DNA from: Calliphora vicina
Taxonomy: Eukaryota > Arthropoda > Insecta > Diptera > Calliphoridae
Direction: 5' to 3'
DNA: 64,000 nucleotides
Assembly: GCF_958450345.1 (NCBI RefSeq)
Contig: NC_088780.1
Span: forward strand, 114,836,226 to 114,900,225
The notes beneath the pieces were generated by a model, which searched no databases, was not told where the DNA came from, and saw nothing but the letters and a program-made list of their open reading frames with translations. Shown one piece after another: positions 46,691 to 56,281 of the stretch; positions within the stretch are counted from its first letter, which is position 1; each line of letters begins with the position of its first letter. The position numbers and the translations under genes are program-made.

Positions 46691-47585
46691 AAAATTAACA
46701 TGGCTTTTTTCAATCGCAGGCTATTTTTACACTTTCAATGGTATAGCATGGTATACAATTTAAAACTACAACAACTTCCGGTATTAATTAAATTCATTTA
46801 ATTTTTTATAAAATCCTTTCACATATCTTTTTTTACAGCGATTATGTTTGCGAAGCTCACCTGACTAAGCTAGATTTATATGCAAACTTAATTTATTGAA
46901 TACGTATGATAGCTTTCTTAACAATCATATGTCGTGTAGCTCACATTTTACAATATCTATACGAATATATTAATATTTAAAAAGTACATGCTATTAAATA
47001 ACTTTATAACTTTTACTGAACTTAAAAAATTACTTTTAAATAGGTATTGTAAATAAGTAAATTTAAATAATGACCAACTAATTAGTCTGTCGCAAACTAA
47101 ATCCTCTTATATTTTTATTTACCAACAATATTGATGTAACTGAAGCAAGCATAAAAAATAATATTTTATAAATATAGAAGAAAAATTCTGTGGGGCACCG
47201 TTACTAAGTAATATGGCAACTTGTCGCAACTGTTTGCAATAAATAGTACTTCTTAAATGCTACTTTTCTTTGATACTTGTTCATTTATTTTTGTATCTAT
47301 CATTCTGTGTGTCCTTCAGTATCTTTATTTACTTTCTAGCATTTTATTTTTTAATTTTCATCTCTTAGCAAACCGCGTACTCTAGACGACTTCGAATGAA
47401 ATGCTGTACGTTTTATTATTTTTAATAAATAGAAGGAAAAACAAATGACGGAGAGAGTCTTATGCTTCTTTATTTATAATTGTAAATTTATAAATTATAT
47501 TATTGTGTAGAGGAGAAATGAAGTTACAATTAGTAATTTTGTTAAAATAGAAAGTTTTTAGTTCACAAAGAGAAGATGAAAAAGC
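46691..47585. other. AT-rich stretch, no gene seen
   Basis: No recognisable feature. Confidence 0.4.
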
Positions 47586-47757
47586 CAAGTCAAGAAAAAA
47601 ATTAGGTAGATGTAAGCAATAAAATGGTCTAGAACAGAGAGACGTTAACGCATATCTACTCCTACATATATAAGTCAAGAAAAAATCAGGTAGATGGAGG
47701 AAATAAAATGGTCTAGAACAGAGAGACGGTAACTCATATCTACTTTAACATAAACTA
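47586..47757. repeat. 86-bp tandem duplication
   Basis: AAGTCAAGAAAAAA at 47586 recurs at 47672. Both units contain AAATGGTCTAGAACAGAGAG and CATATCTACT, with a handful of differences. Confidence 0.8.
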
Positions 47758-48108
47758 AAAACCCGAAGACTAGAAATAAGAAGACAAATGATATTTAAAC
47801 ACAGGAAATTGGTATTGTCAATTTGTTTAATAAATTAAACATAATTAAAATCATTTATATTGTATATATGTAACTAATTCAGTATAATTTAAAAGTTATT
47901 TCTCTAGTTTTCTTCTTACAGTGCACAGTGTCCGATTTGTGTAATCTAGAGAGACTAAAGTTTGAATTTTAAAAACGGGTAAAGATAATTCAATGATTTT
48001 TCAAACACAGTTTTCCTACGATTTGATACATTTTTGGAGAAAACTTTGAGGTGGGCGTGGCACTATTACGCCTACCTCACATACAATTTTTAAAATCAAA
48101 ATTTTAAT
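47758..48108. other. AT-rich stretch, no gene seen
   Basis: No recognisable feature. Confidence 0.4.
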
Positions 48109-48395
48109 ATTTATACCATACACCACCATAGTGGGGAGGGTATAGTGGGTTATGTTTGCTGATGTTTATAATGTAAAAAAGTATTATTCCAACGTCACCT
48201 TAGAGTATACCAATCTGCTAGGATCACTTTCTGAGTGTATTTAGCGATGTCCGTCCGTCCATGTAAACCTTTTAATAAAACTACAGTTCGCAATTTCATA
48301 GATAATTCGACAAAATTTCATACAAGTTTTTATACTGCCCCAAGGACGAAGCTTTGAATTTGATTAGAATCAGTTCATTATTTCGGTCATGTCTT
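48109..48395 (+). mobile_element. INE-1-like element, 5' fragment
   Basis: Starts TTTATACCATACACCACCAT with AGTGGGGAGGGTAT (potential 5' hairpin). Then come CACTTTCTGAGTGTATTTAG, CGATGTCCGTCCGTCCATGT and CAAGGACGAAGC, stopping near ATTATTTCGGTCATG. Confidence 0.8.
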
Positions 48396-48800
48396 TTTGC
48401 TTTGTTGAAAGCCAAATTTCGAAAATTTCACTACGAACAATTTGTTTGGTCATGATGCTTTTATGGATCAAAATTTTCCGGGGGTCAATTGGGGTGGATT
48501 TTCTTTTTTGTTTCTAGAAATAGAAAAGATGATAAACACTATAGTAACAAAAATTTCACTGAACTCAAGAACTATTTAAAATGTTTAAGATCAATGAAAC
48601 ATCTTACTTTCTGATACCATTACATTGTTGTTGTTTACATATTTTGTTTTCAAACATGTTTTTGTAAATACCGGGGATGTTGTTTATTGTACTCAATAAA
48701 TTTTTTTTTATAAAAAAGGAGTTTTGTTTTTTTTAATTAAGTCCCGCTAAAACAATGAAATCTGACACTGTGCAGTGGCTTAAAGTGCAACCTTAACCAC
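48396..48800. other. AT-rich stretch, no gene seen
   Basis: No recognisable feature. Confidence 0.4.
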
Positions 48801-48804
48801 ACTA

Positions 48805-48900
48805 CTATTAGCAGCAACAATTACAATATATTATTAGCAGCAATAGAAGATACAGGAGCTGCAGCTGCTTTAGCAACGTCAGCAGCAACCATAACAAATA
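48805..48900. repeat. GCA-rich, triplet-periodic stretch
   Basis: Several TTAGCAGCAA and GCAGCTGCTTTAGCAACG-like motifs make this patch distinctly richer in GC and in CAG/GCA triplets than its surroundings. One plus-strand frame reads LLAAIEDTGAAAALATSAAT without an ATG. It may belong with the Ser-rich frame at 49060-49266 as host-gene sequence. Confidence 0.4.
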
Positions 48901-49059
48901 ATATTGTAATCTACACTTTATTCTACTTTGTGGCTTAAAAGTTATTTTCTCTGCTCAGTTTTTTGGTTTTATTAATATTAAGTTGTACTACACTCCAACA
49001 ACTTCAACGGAAGGGAGAAGCAATTAATACTATTTTTAATTTATTAATGCTCTTTACCA

Positions 49060-49266
49060 TTAAGTTCTACTTCTACTTATAATACTACAAGTACTCGTAG
49101 ATTTTATAAAATTCTCTAAATATGACTCTGGTACTCGCCTCTGTTTTAATTTTATAATGTTGCTACTTGAAGTTTTGCTGTTGCTGCTATTGCCAGTGCC
49201 TCTGCTGCTGCTACCGCTGGCACTTGTACTGGAGTTGTTCATCTTAATTTTGATGTTGTGTAACAT
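49060..49266 (-). CDS. Ser/Asn-rich open frame, candidate host exon
   Basis: A 68-codon frame reads MLHNIKIKMNNSSTSASGSS and continues SRGTGNSSNSKTSSSNIIK, then LKQRRVPESYLENFI. Its first two thirds are strikingly richer in GC than everything around it and built of Ser, Gly, Asn and Thr codons with varied third positions. That is usual for low-complexity segments of fly regulatory proteins. A second ATG (residue 9) is an equally good start. A partial exon could end near the GTACCAG or GCGAGT motifs around 49131-49138. No homologue is recognised. It is the only non-transposon frame here that I would test as a real coding exon. Confidence 0.35.
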   Translation of the reverse strand: MLHNIKIKMNNSSTSASGSSSRGTGNSSNSKTSSSNIIKLKQRRVPESYLENFIKSTSTCSIISRSRT

Positions 49267-50000
49267 TTAATGGCCCTCATTTAACAATTCAGTGATTTTT
49301 ATGTATTGCTTATGAATTCTTGTACAAAAAATAGAAGGAAATATTTGCAATTGCCAGATAAATTTTCACTTTAATGTTGCAGAAATAATGAAAATTCATG
49401 GAATAATTAACAAACGCCTCAATTTAGGCCAATGTGAACTTTTATGGTCATTAAAACGGAATTTGTATACCAATATTGAAATCACAAGAATACTGGTAAT
49501 TTATATAATAAATTTGTTTACAAAACTGAAATAATTTCGTATGATTTTACAGTGGGCAATTTTCGATCCAGCCTATTTTAAGTTAAACTCCATACTATGA
49601 TATGAAAGCTATTTAGAAAAGGTTAGAAGATTCTAGATATAGCAGTTGTTTAGATATTCGAAAATTACTATTTATTTAACATGATGTGATACCACCCTTT
49701 TGCAATACTTCAACAGACCAAAATAACACATGCAAAGTATTGAGAATTGCACTATTAGAGTTCTCCAGATATTCGATAATAAATATTCACTTTGCATGGG
49801 AAAGGGCACGTCCCATTTTCAGATCTCCTTAATTTTTAGCATAACATTACTCGCATCAACATAATTTACACAAAGTTTAAAGACTCTCACAATTGCATTC
49901 ACTTGAAATTCGAAAATTTATATAATCTATCTACAATGGTAAAAAAATAACTGATTTGAAGCATTACTTTAATTATTATAGTTCTCCAGATATTCAATTA

Positions 50001-50027
50001 AGGAGTGAGATCGAAAAATTCTTAACA
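50001..50027 (+). repeat. Left terminal inverted repeat
   Basis: AGGAGTGAGATCGAAAAATT followed by CTTAACA; identical in complement to 51272-51298. Confidence 0.95.
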
Positions 50028-50156
50028 CACGTTTTTCATTACATTTTTTAACCCAAGTATTATTTGAATTTTTTTTTGATCAAGTTACCTTTGAAAAACA
50101 TGTCAGTTATTATGTGTAATGTCAATTATATTAATTTTTTTGTTAATCTGATTAAA

Positions 50157-51164
50157 ATGAGTGACCAGAAAAAAGTGCGTACTGAAATTATTAAATATTT
50201 TCAACAAAACCCAACTTGGTCTTACAAAAAGTTGGCCAAGCATACAAAGGTCTGCCGTCAAACTGTTTCCAATGTTATTAAACAGTACCGGGAGAACTTG
50301 TCAGTTGATAGAAAACCTGGTTCAGGTAGAAGGAATGGTCCACATGATGTTTCTAAAGCCAAAAAAATAGAACGCATTTTCAAAAGAGCTCCCAACACAT
50401 CCGGTAGGAAAGCAGCCCGGTTAGCTCAGTGCTCGGACTATTTGGTACGAAAAGTTAAAGCTAATGCAGGTTTAAAAACATACAAGGCTCAAAAAGTTCC
50501 TGACAGGAACGCTACTAAAAATTTAGAGGCCAAAAACAGAGCACGGAAATTGAAGTCAAGTTTTATAAAAAAATATTCTTGCTGCATAATGGATGACGAA
50601 ACGTATGTTCTGGCAGATTTTTCGCAACTTCCAGGTCAAAAATTTTATGTTGCTGATGCTCGAGGGAATGTTGAAGAAAAGTTTAGGACCCAAAAGCAGA
50701 CAAAATTTCCCAGAAAGTTCTTGGTATGGCAAGCAATATGCAGTTGCGGCAAAAGAAGCCACTCATTTGTTACAACGGGCTCTATAAATACCGAAATTTA
50801 CATCAAGGAATGTTTACAAAAAAGGCTGCTTCCATTCATAAGACTTCATAATGTGTCCACTTATTTTTGGCCTGACTTGGCATCCTGTCACTATGGCAAA
50901 CAAGCCCTTGAGTGGTACAAGAACAATAATGTGGTATTTGTACCAAGAGAGGCAAATCCTCCAAACTGCCCGGAGCTAAGGCCAGTGGAGAGATATTGGG
51001 CTCTTGTTAAAAGAGAATTGAAGAGTACAAAAAAGGTGTCCAAAAGTGTGGTAGATTTTAAACGGAGATGGACTACATGTTCGAGCAAAGTGACAGAAAG
51101 CACTATAAAAACGTTAATGGAAGGGTTTCCGAAAAAGGTTCAAAATTTCATCACTAGTGATTAA
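50157..51164 (+). CDS. Tc1/mariner-superfamily transposase, D,D37E
   Basis: This gene encodes the enzyme that cuts and pastes the surrounding element at TA sites in the nucleus. I take the ATG at 50157 (MSDQKKVRTE), giving 335 residues, the usual size for the superfamily. The frame is open from an ATG at 50064, but the extra 31 residues are Ile/Asn/Phe-rich and unlike the family. Residues 1-46 form a first helix-turn-helix. RKPGSGRR (52-59) is the basic linker, and residues 65-105 form a second helix-turn-helix. The catalytic residues are Asp147 in MDDETY, Asp240 in WPDLASCHYG and Glu278 in RPVERYW. Exactly 37 residues separate the last two, hence D,D37E rather than DD34E or DD34D. WQAICSCGKRS (191-201) is conserved in the broken copies at 24390 and elsewhere. 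No intron or frameshift is seen. An AATAAA lies at 51213-51218, inside the element. Confidence 0.95.
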   Translation: MSDQKKVRTEIIKYFQQNPTWSYKKLAKHTKVCRQTVSNVIKQYRENLSVDRKPGSGRRNGPHDVSKAKKIERIFKRAPNTSGRKAARLAQCSDYLVRKVKANAGLKTYKAQKVPDRNATKNLEAKNRARKLKSSFIKKYSCCIMDDETYVLADFSQLPGQKFYVADARGNVEEKFRTQKQTKFPRKFLVWQAICSCGKRSHSFVTTGSINTEIYIKECLQKRLLPFIRLHNVSTYFWPDLASCHYGKQALEWYKNNNVVFVPREANPPNCPELRPVERYWALVKRELKSTKKVSKSVVDFKRRWTTCSSKVTESTIKTLMEGFPKKVQNFITSD

Positions 51165-51212
51165 AACTATAAAAATAATTTTTTTTGTAAATTGTAATAA
51201 TAATTTCAATCA

Positions 51213-51218
51213 AATAAA
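51213..51218 (+). promoter_or_regulatory. Polyadenylation signal of the transposase gene
   Basis: AATAAA about 50 bases after the stop codon and inside the right TIR boundary. Confidence 0.55.
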
Positions 51219-51271
51219 AAAAAAATTAAAGCTGTAAGTTTAGTGGTTTCTTTTTTATAAACATATATGTA

Positions 51272-51298
51272 TGTTAAGAATTTTTCGATCTCACTCCT
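51272..51298 (-). repeat. Right terminal inverted repeat
   Basis: Perfect complement of 50001-50027, followed by the duplicated TA at 51299-51300. Confidence 0.95.
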
Positions 51299-51710
51299 TA
51301 TAACTATTTGTTTTATACGAAAGAGGTCATTCCCTCTAAACCGATCCCCAATTTCTGCAAAACTTACTAAATATCTAAGAAATTAAAATTGTCTTTGTAA
51401 TGTGAATCTTACATTTTAGGTATAAAATGTGTTCAGCAAATTTATGTAAAATGTTCCGGAAAACATTTCTGTAGAATATGTTAACCATTTAAATCCTCAA
51501 GGCATGGGTCTTTTTGTCCTTCTTTAAAAAATAGCAAAAATCACCATTAAAACAGGGATTTAAGGGGTTAAAATGTTCCGCAAAAATATTATTCGTGAAA
51601 TTTTAAAAATTATAAGTCCATGAATACATCAAAACGGAAAGTTCAACCTTAAAGTCAGAAATAAGACACAACAAAAGAGAGATTAGGGTTAATTTCGAAT
51701 TTATTTTAAA

Positions 51711-52210
51711 CCCAGCAAAAACTTCGCTTACAAATCTAAAATGTCTTTTTAATAATGTCTTTTTTAATAACTTACTTTTTAAGTAGTAAAGTCTAAAAAA
51801 ACAAAATAAAAAAATGTTACTTTTTTTCAATTTGCCCATTTTTTTATTGCATGTTTATTTTTAGAAAAACAGAAAAGAATATTGCATTACTGTGTGAAAA
51901 CCATTATTTGATGTACAATGAAATAACTAAGCAGTGGTGTAGTGAGCACAACGGCAGACTACCAAACAGAAGCTTGCAGGTTCGAATCGGGTCTGCGACT
52001 TATTTTTTTTTTATTTTTATTTTTTTGTGTAAATAAAAATTCTATAAATAACTCTACTAACAAAACAACTTATTTCCGGCCAAAATATAAAGTATTACTT
52101 TTGGGACATCGCGAACAAAAATAATGACTTCTTACAGTAGTAAAAAAAGTAGTTGAATCGTCAAATTCCCCTTATTTTTCGGCTTATTTCTAAGTAAAGT
52201 TTTTGCTGGG
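51711..52210. mobile_element. CCCAGC-TIR element with tRNA-like unit
   Basis: Ends CCCAGCAAAAACTT and its complement, extending weakly inward (CTTAC/ACTTAG). It sits in the spacer of the foldback element, next to its left arm, so it inserted later. It contains a tRNA-like unit at 51932-52010. The second family member is at 15947-16455. Confidence 0.75.
51932..52012 (+). ncRNA. tRNA-like Pol III unit (SINE-like)
   Basis: GGTGTAGTGAGCACAACGGC gives an A-box-like D-arm. GGTTCGAATC at about 51979-51988 is a canonical B-box. GTCTGCGACTTA is followed by a run of ten Ts. Spacing of the two boxes (about 45 bp) fits a tRNA promoter. The acceptor and T stems do not pair fully, so this is tRNA-derived rather than a working tRNA gene. 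The T-run would serve as terminator. Confidence 0.55.
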
Positions 52211-52253
52211 AAGTAACCCAAAAATTTAGCATGAACAAAAAAATAGTTCAAAT

Positions 52254-52511
52254 TTAACTATAAATCAATAATATCTCTATTATTCTACCGTCGATATCAA
52301 ATTTGGATAGGAAGTATTCATTAGTTGCATTTTTTATCTCTAGGCAATTACACTTCATTACCATACAATGTCCAGCATATTTCAGCGATAAGCGATTGAA
52401 TGCTTTTGAATTTATAGCGTTCTTCCCATATGGATTACTTTGAGAACCAGTTGTCAACAGAATCTGATGAGCATGGTGAACAATTTCATCAGACATGGAT
52501 ATTTTTTTCAT
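52254..52511 (-). CDS. Hypothetical protein fragment inside foldback element
   Basis: An 85-codon frame from an ATG near the inner edge of the right arm. It reads MKKISMSDEIVHHAHQILLT, then TGSQSNPYGKNAINSKAFNR and LSLKYAGHCMVMKCNCLEIK. Composition is mixed and protein-like, unlike the Phe/Ile/Lys-rich accidental frames in this window. I recognise no domain. Position and direction suggest the 5' part of the element's transposase, truncated by deletion. The overlapping plus strand has a donor-like CATGGTAAGT at about 52510-52519, so a plus-strand exon cannot be excluded. Confidence 0.35.
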   Translation of the reverse strand: MKKISMSDEIVHHAHQILLTTGSQSNPYGKNAINSKAFNRLSLKYAGHCMVMKCNCLEIKNATNEYFLSKFDIDGRIIEILLIYS

Positions 52512-52887
52512 GGTAAGTTTTTGGGGTACTTTAAAGAAAATTCTTAATAAATGCCAAATTAACCCGAAGGTCTCTTTTGTTGTGTCTTATTTCTGACTTT
52601 CTGGTTGTATTTTCCGTTTTGGTGTATTCAGGGACTTATAGTAAAATTTCATGGATAATATTTTTGCGGAAAATTTTAGCACCTTAAATCTTTGTTTTAA
52701 TGGCGTTTTCTGCACTTATTTAAAAGAAGGACAAAAAAGACCCATACCTTGAGGATTTAGAGGGTTAACATATTCTACAAAAATGTTCTACGTAATATTT
52801 TACATAAATTTGCTGAACACATTTTATACATAAAATGTAAGGATCACAATATTTATAAATAACTATTTATTTTGCATTGTAGGTGAC

Positions 52888-53630
52888 TCACCCCCACAAT
52901 AAAAATCTAGGTGGACATAATTATAAAAATCGGTATCTTCAGAATTTGGAAATACGAAGTTTTTTCGGAAACTGACAATCTGCTCTCCTCCAATACAAAT
53001 GGATTTTTCAATTGGACATTTCGTTTTCTCGACGGAAGCTCCAGAAGTTCAAACAATTTTGAATCATATTTTCGTTAATTTTTTTATTATTTTACTGCTT
53101 TACTAAATTACATATATCTCAATTGTTTTACCATATAGAAATTCATACTTCAAAACATAGATAAACATTGATATAGGCTTTTATTAAGTGTGTATCTTAT
53201 ATTTATTGGCCTCTCCATTTTCCTGTTATAGTCCTTTAAACTTGGGTCTCAAATATACTGATATTTTTTTTTTCTAAGAATAATATATAGCTTGCCAAAA
53301 AAAAACCGTCGAAGCCCATCCAATGACTATATACATCATTTAAAGAAACTTCTGGGGAAAACTTCGGCACCCGCCGATTTTTTAATTTTTGCGGAATGGA
53401 ATTTTTAGAAATATTTTTTTTTAATTATATTATATTATTTATAGACCCTACTGTAACTCGAAATATAGTAAATACAAACGTATTTTTTTAATTTTTTTAT
53501 TAATGATGTAACTTCAAAAAAAGTTTATATTGATCTATTAAAATTTTTTTTGTAATCGTAGACACCAATTCTATATATAAAGAGCGCCAAATAATTTTGT
53601 CCACCTAGATTTTGAATTGGAACCACAGTG
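52888..53630. mobile_element. CACTGTGG-TIR element, copy B
   Basis: Paralogous to 22114-23340 across nearly its whole length, from AAAATCTAGGTGGACATAAT on. The right TIR ends CCACAGTG at 53630. The left TIR has lost its outer ~15 bp. It lacks the INE-1-like insertion of copy A; the T-run at 53264-53273 is the unoccupied target. Confidence 0.75.
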
Positions 53631-53808
53631 CCCCAGTTCCGATCCCTTCCATTTTTCTTTGAACTTCATGCAGTGTTAAGAAATCGATTAGAATAATATT
53701 TGTATATTGTCACAATTATAGTTCTGCAGATATTCGAAAATATTTCCTTTTTATGGGTGGTGTCACTCTCATTTATAAAATCCCGCCCATTTTGAGTCAA
53801 GCAGTGCA

Positions 53809-53948
53809 CAATGGTACCGAAGTAAATCCAATGATAGTTCACCAGATATTCCATAATATCTATCAACTTTGTATGGGACAATGGTACCGAAGTAAATCCA
53901 ATGATAGTTCACCAGATATTCCATAATATCTATCAACTTTGTATGGGA
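53809..53948. repeat. Perfect 70-bp tandem duplication
   Basis: CAATGGTACCGAAGTAAATC at 53809 is repeated at exactly +70, with no difference through GTATGGGA. It is part of the H repeat. Perfect identity implies a very recent event or an assembly artefact. Confidence 0.9.
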
Positions 53949-53960
53949 AGTGACACACCC

Positions 53961-54499
53961 ACTTAAATTATCAATATTGATACTTTAAAATTATTTTTTT
54001 TTTCCTTTTAAACAAATATTCAATGTTTAAAACCTAAAGGTACATATTTTCCCGTTTTTTAGTTCCTTTTACCCCTTTATGGTTCAAGTGGTTATGGTTC
54101 AAAATTTCAATCAAATCGGTTCAACCGTTTAGTATTTTAGAACTGTATTAGTATTTATTTATTTGTCCAAGTATTGAAAAAAGAGATATCCAAGTATGTT
54201 ATATGTATCTACGTTCCAAATTTCAATAAAATTGGTTCAGCCGTTTAAGCGTGATTGTCAAACAAACAAACTATGGATATGGATGGACATTATTTACCCT
54301 TACGTTTTAAAAGAGAATTTAAATTACCCATTTATTACATTCAACAAAAATAGCCTTATCACATTTACTTTCAGTATGCGAATGAAAACCTATGTCATTT
54401 TGTTCAAATTTATTAAGCAAAACAACAAAAATTAATTTCCGTAATATTCCCTTAAGTAAAATTTAAACGAATTTCAACCCTATAAATTATTGACAATAA
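53961..54499. repeat. Possible non-LTR 3' tail relic
   Basis: CCAAATTTCAATAAAATTGG, then TTCAGCCGTTTAAGCGTGAT and CAAACAAACAAAC at 54212-54268, with a shorter echo at 54103-54130. This string is typical of 3' regions of old arthropod retroelements. No protein or boundary can be assigned. Confidence 0.3.
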
Positions 54500-54578
54500 T
54501 GTGCTGTTTTTCAATAGCGAACGAGTACTTTGAGTGGAAATTTAACATGTGTGTTGGTATTGTAACAAAAACAAAATA

Positions 54579-55310
54579 CACTCAGGTCTCGTTTATGCGA
54601 TAAATGCGTTCCAAAAAAAAAATCGCATAAACTGAATTCGCATAAAACGATACTCTAGCTTCATATAAAAATTAATGATTCGTTCCAAAATACTGAAAAC
54701 CCGCATATATTCAGATTTTAGTTAAAAAATCAGAACAAATTCGCATAAAAAAATCAACAAAAAAATATATTTATTTAATTTACTTAAACAATAAAAACCA
54801 AATACGTTAAAAAAATAAACAAAAATATAGAATTAATTCATTAATTACAGAAAAAGTGAAAATGATCCAAAAAATAAGCTAACACATCTTTTAAGCAAAT
54901 TCTGTAAATATGTATGATTAATCTGAGTCATTGAATAATTGTCTGCATCGTTTTGGAATTGGTTCTAGATGATATAACCATATTGTCATGATATGGTAAA
55001 ATATCATTTTCATCACTAGAATTAATTTAGTGAATAGTGGACGAAATCAAAGAATTTTTAGGAGCTTCCATTGCTTTTTTTTCTTGCAAAATAATTTGTC
55101 ATTAAACTTTGCGATTTTGAATTTTTAAGTTGCTTATGCAACTCTTGATATCCGGAAAACAGACTTGGTTTAATTTAAAAATGATAAAAAAAAGCTTTAA
55201 AAAACATCTAAAATTTCAAAATCTTTTAAAATTCTAAAAAAAAAATTATTTTAAAACCGCATAAATTTGAATCCGCTTAAAAAAAATCCGCATAAGACGA
55301 GACCTGAGTG
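54579..55310 (-). mobile_element. Pogo/Tigger-like deletion derivative
   Basis: The ends CACTCAGGTCTCGTTTATGC and the complement of GCATAAGACGAGACCTGAGTG are inverted, with TA on both sides (54577-54578, 55311-55312). The interior repeats CGCATAAA-type subterminal motifs. The complement holds a pogo-type transposase C-terminus at 55032-55150. At 732 bp it lacks the DNA-binding and catalytic parts. The termini resemble the end at 44585 (CAGTGAGACCTCGATTA). Confidence 0.8.
55032..55150 (-). pseudogene. Pogo-like transposase C-terminal remnant with PIP-box motif
   Basis: The minus strand reads FSGYQELHKQLKNSKSQSLM, then TNYFARKKSNGSS and a stop. QSLMTNYF fits the PCNA-interaction consensus Q-x-x-(L/M/I)-x-x-(F/Y)-(F/Y). 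Pogo transposase is known for such a C-terminal motif, so its place just before the stop in a pogo-like element supports the assignment. Upstream coding sequence is decayed. Confidence 0.6.
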
Positions 55311-55365
55311 TACATGTAAAACGTCCTCTCAAAGCACTCGTTCGCTATAGAAAAACAGCACATAA

Positions 55366-56281
55366 GTCTGTAAGCGGAATCATAAAATAAATCATATGAA
55401 TATTTTATCGAGGAAAAAAGGGAAATCAGAAAACTAATAGAAAACCTCATACAAGCGTGTATAACTTTATTAATTAATTAGTAACATCCTTTACGAAAAT
55501 TTTCAAAAAACTTATTAATGAGATTTTTACTCATATGCTTAAACCCGTATACACATGTATGTTTTATTCGTGTTCATGTTTGTGTGAGTTTGTTTGTGTA
55601 AAAACAACTAAGTAAGTAAGGATTCAGTCAGATCCGAGTTGAACACTAAATAACTATAAACCACAAAAGGCACAAAATTAGCTTAGTCAAAAAACTAACA
55701 ATAATAAATCTGTACCATCAACCACCACCAATATAGCAACAACAATATAGCATTACCCAGCAGTTCTATGAGACTGTTCCGAACTAGTGTTTGACCTATC
55801 ATTAAGGGTAACAACTAGTTTTGTAACTAGCTACTTGACTAGTTCTTCTAACACGTGCATTCCCAAAGCAGGGGGTCAATATTTGACCTCAGCGGGTGAT
55901 ATACAATTGACTTCAAATAGTTAAATTTCATAGACAGTCCAATAACCGATTGCTTTTTTTTATATTTGTGAAGTAATTAAGTACCACTTTATTCAGAAAA
56001 AATATTGGAACAATTTTCTCTATTGCGTTACGTTACCAAAAACAGAAGAATGGTTTGACTTGCATTACTAAATTGCATAACTCTGCGAATTGGACAAGAC
56101 TTTTTGTATAAATCCTTTTGTTGTAGGATTTGGAATAATATAAATTTATTTTACAAATTATAAAATTTAAAAATCTTACCTCGTTCTTTATTTATTAGCC
56201 TTAAATAGTATCTGACGTGACGTTACATGACGTTACATTACATGAAATTCCATTTGATATATTTTTTGGTTAAGAAATAAG
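55366..56281. other. Non-genic stretch
   Basis: Contains ACTAGTT motifs in both orientations near 55800-55850 and a CAACAA-rich patch near 55720. No gene seen. Confidence 0.4.

Larger units (their letters stand above)
50001..51298 (+). mobile_element. Intact Tc1/mariner-superfamily transposon, D,D37E type
   Basis: A complete 1298-bp element. The left TIR AGGAGTGAGATCGAAAAATT continues CTTAACA, and the right end is its perfect complement for 27 bp before the first mismatch. The TA target is duplicated at 49999-50000 and 51299-51300. The H repeat at 12286-12287 preserves the same site with a single TA, so ends and target are certain. It carries one uninterrupted transposase gene. Perfect TIRs and an intact frame imply a young, possibly still active copy. 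Confidence 0.97.
51405..52857. mobile_element. Foldback element with ~290-bp arms
   Basis: The left arm (51405-51700) and the complement of the right arm (52545-52857) share long blocks: AAAATGTGTTCAGCAAATTT, AGAATATGTTAACC, AAATCCTCAAGG and CAGAAATAAGACACAACAAA. The spacer holds a CCCAGC-TIR element (51711-52210) and a minus-strand open frame (52254-52511) that begins just inside the right arm, where an element's own gene would start. The superfamily is not identified and no clear target duplication was read. Confidence 0.7.
49531..53960 (+). repeat. Dispersed repeat H, copy opened by nested insertions
   Basis: H sequence is visible at 49531-50000, 51299-51404, ~52858-52888 and 53636-53960, in the same order as 11867-12680. 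The intervals are occupied by a D,D37E transposon, a foldback element that itself holds a CCCAGC-TIR element, and a CACTGTGG-TIR element. GTTCCGATC near 53637 continues what at 12431 is TGTTCCGATCTCGC. The last part contains a 70-bp perfect tandem duplication. Confidence 0.7.
54500..55362. mobile_element. Harbinger-like MITE split by a pogo-like element
   Basis: The outer inverted repeat begins TGTGCTGTTTTTCAATAGCG at 54500 and matches the complement of the sequence ending at 55362 over about 55 bp. TAA flanks both sides (54497-54499 and 55363-55365), the 3-bp target duplication expected of PIF/Harbinger. Without the inserted pogo-like element it would be roughly 130 bp, a typical MITE. Confidence 0.7.

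Noticed and set aside
50064..50156. Upstream ATG of the D,D37E transposase
   Set aside because: The 31 extra residues are low-complexity and unlike the family; MSDQKK at 50157 aligns with the start of the decayed copy at 1007.
51932..52012. Functional tRNA gene
   Set aside because: Internal promoter boxes are good, but acceptor and T stems have several mismatches.
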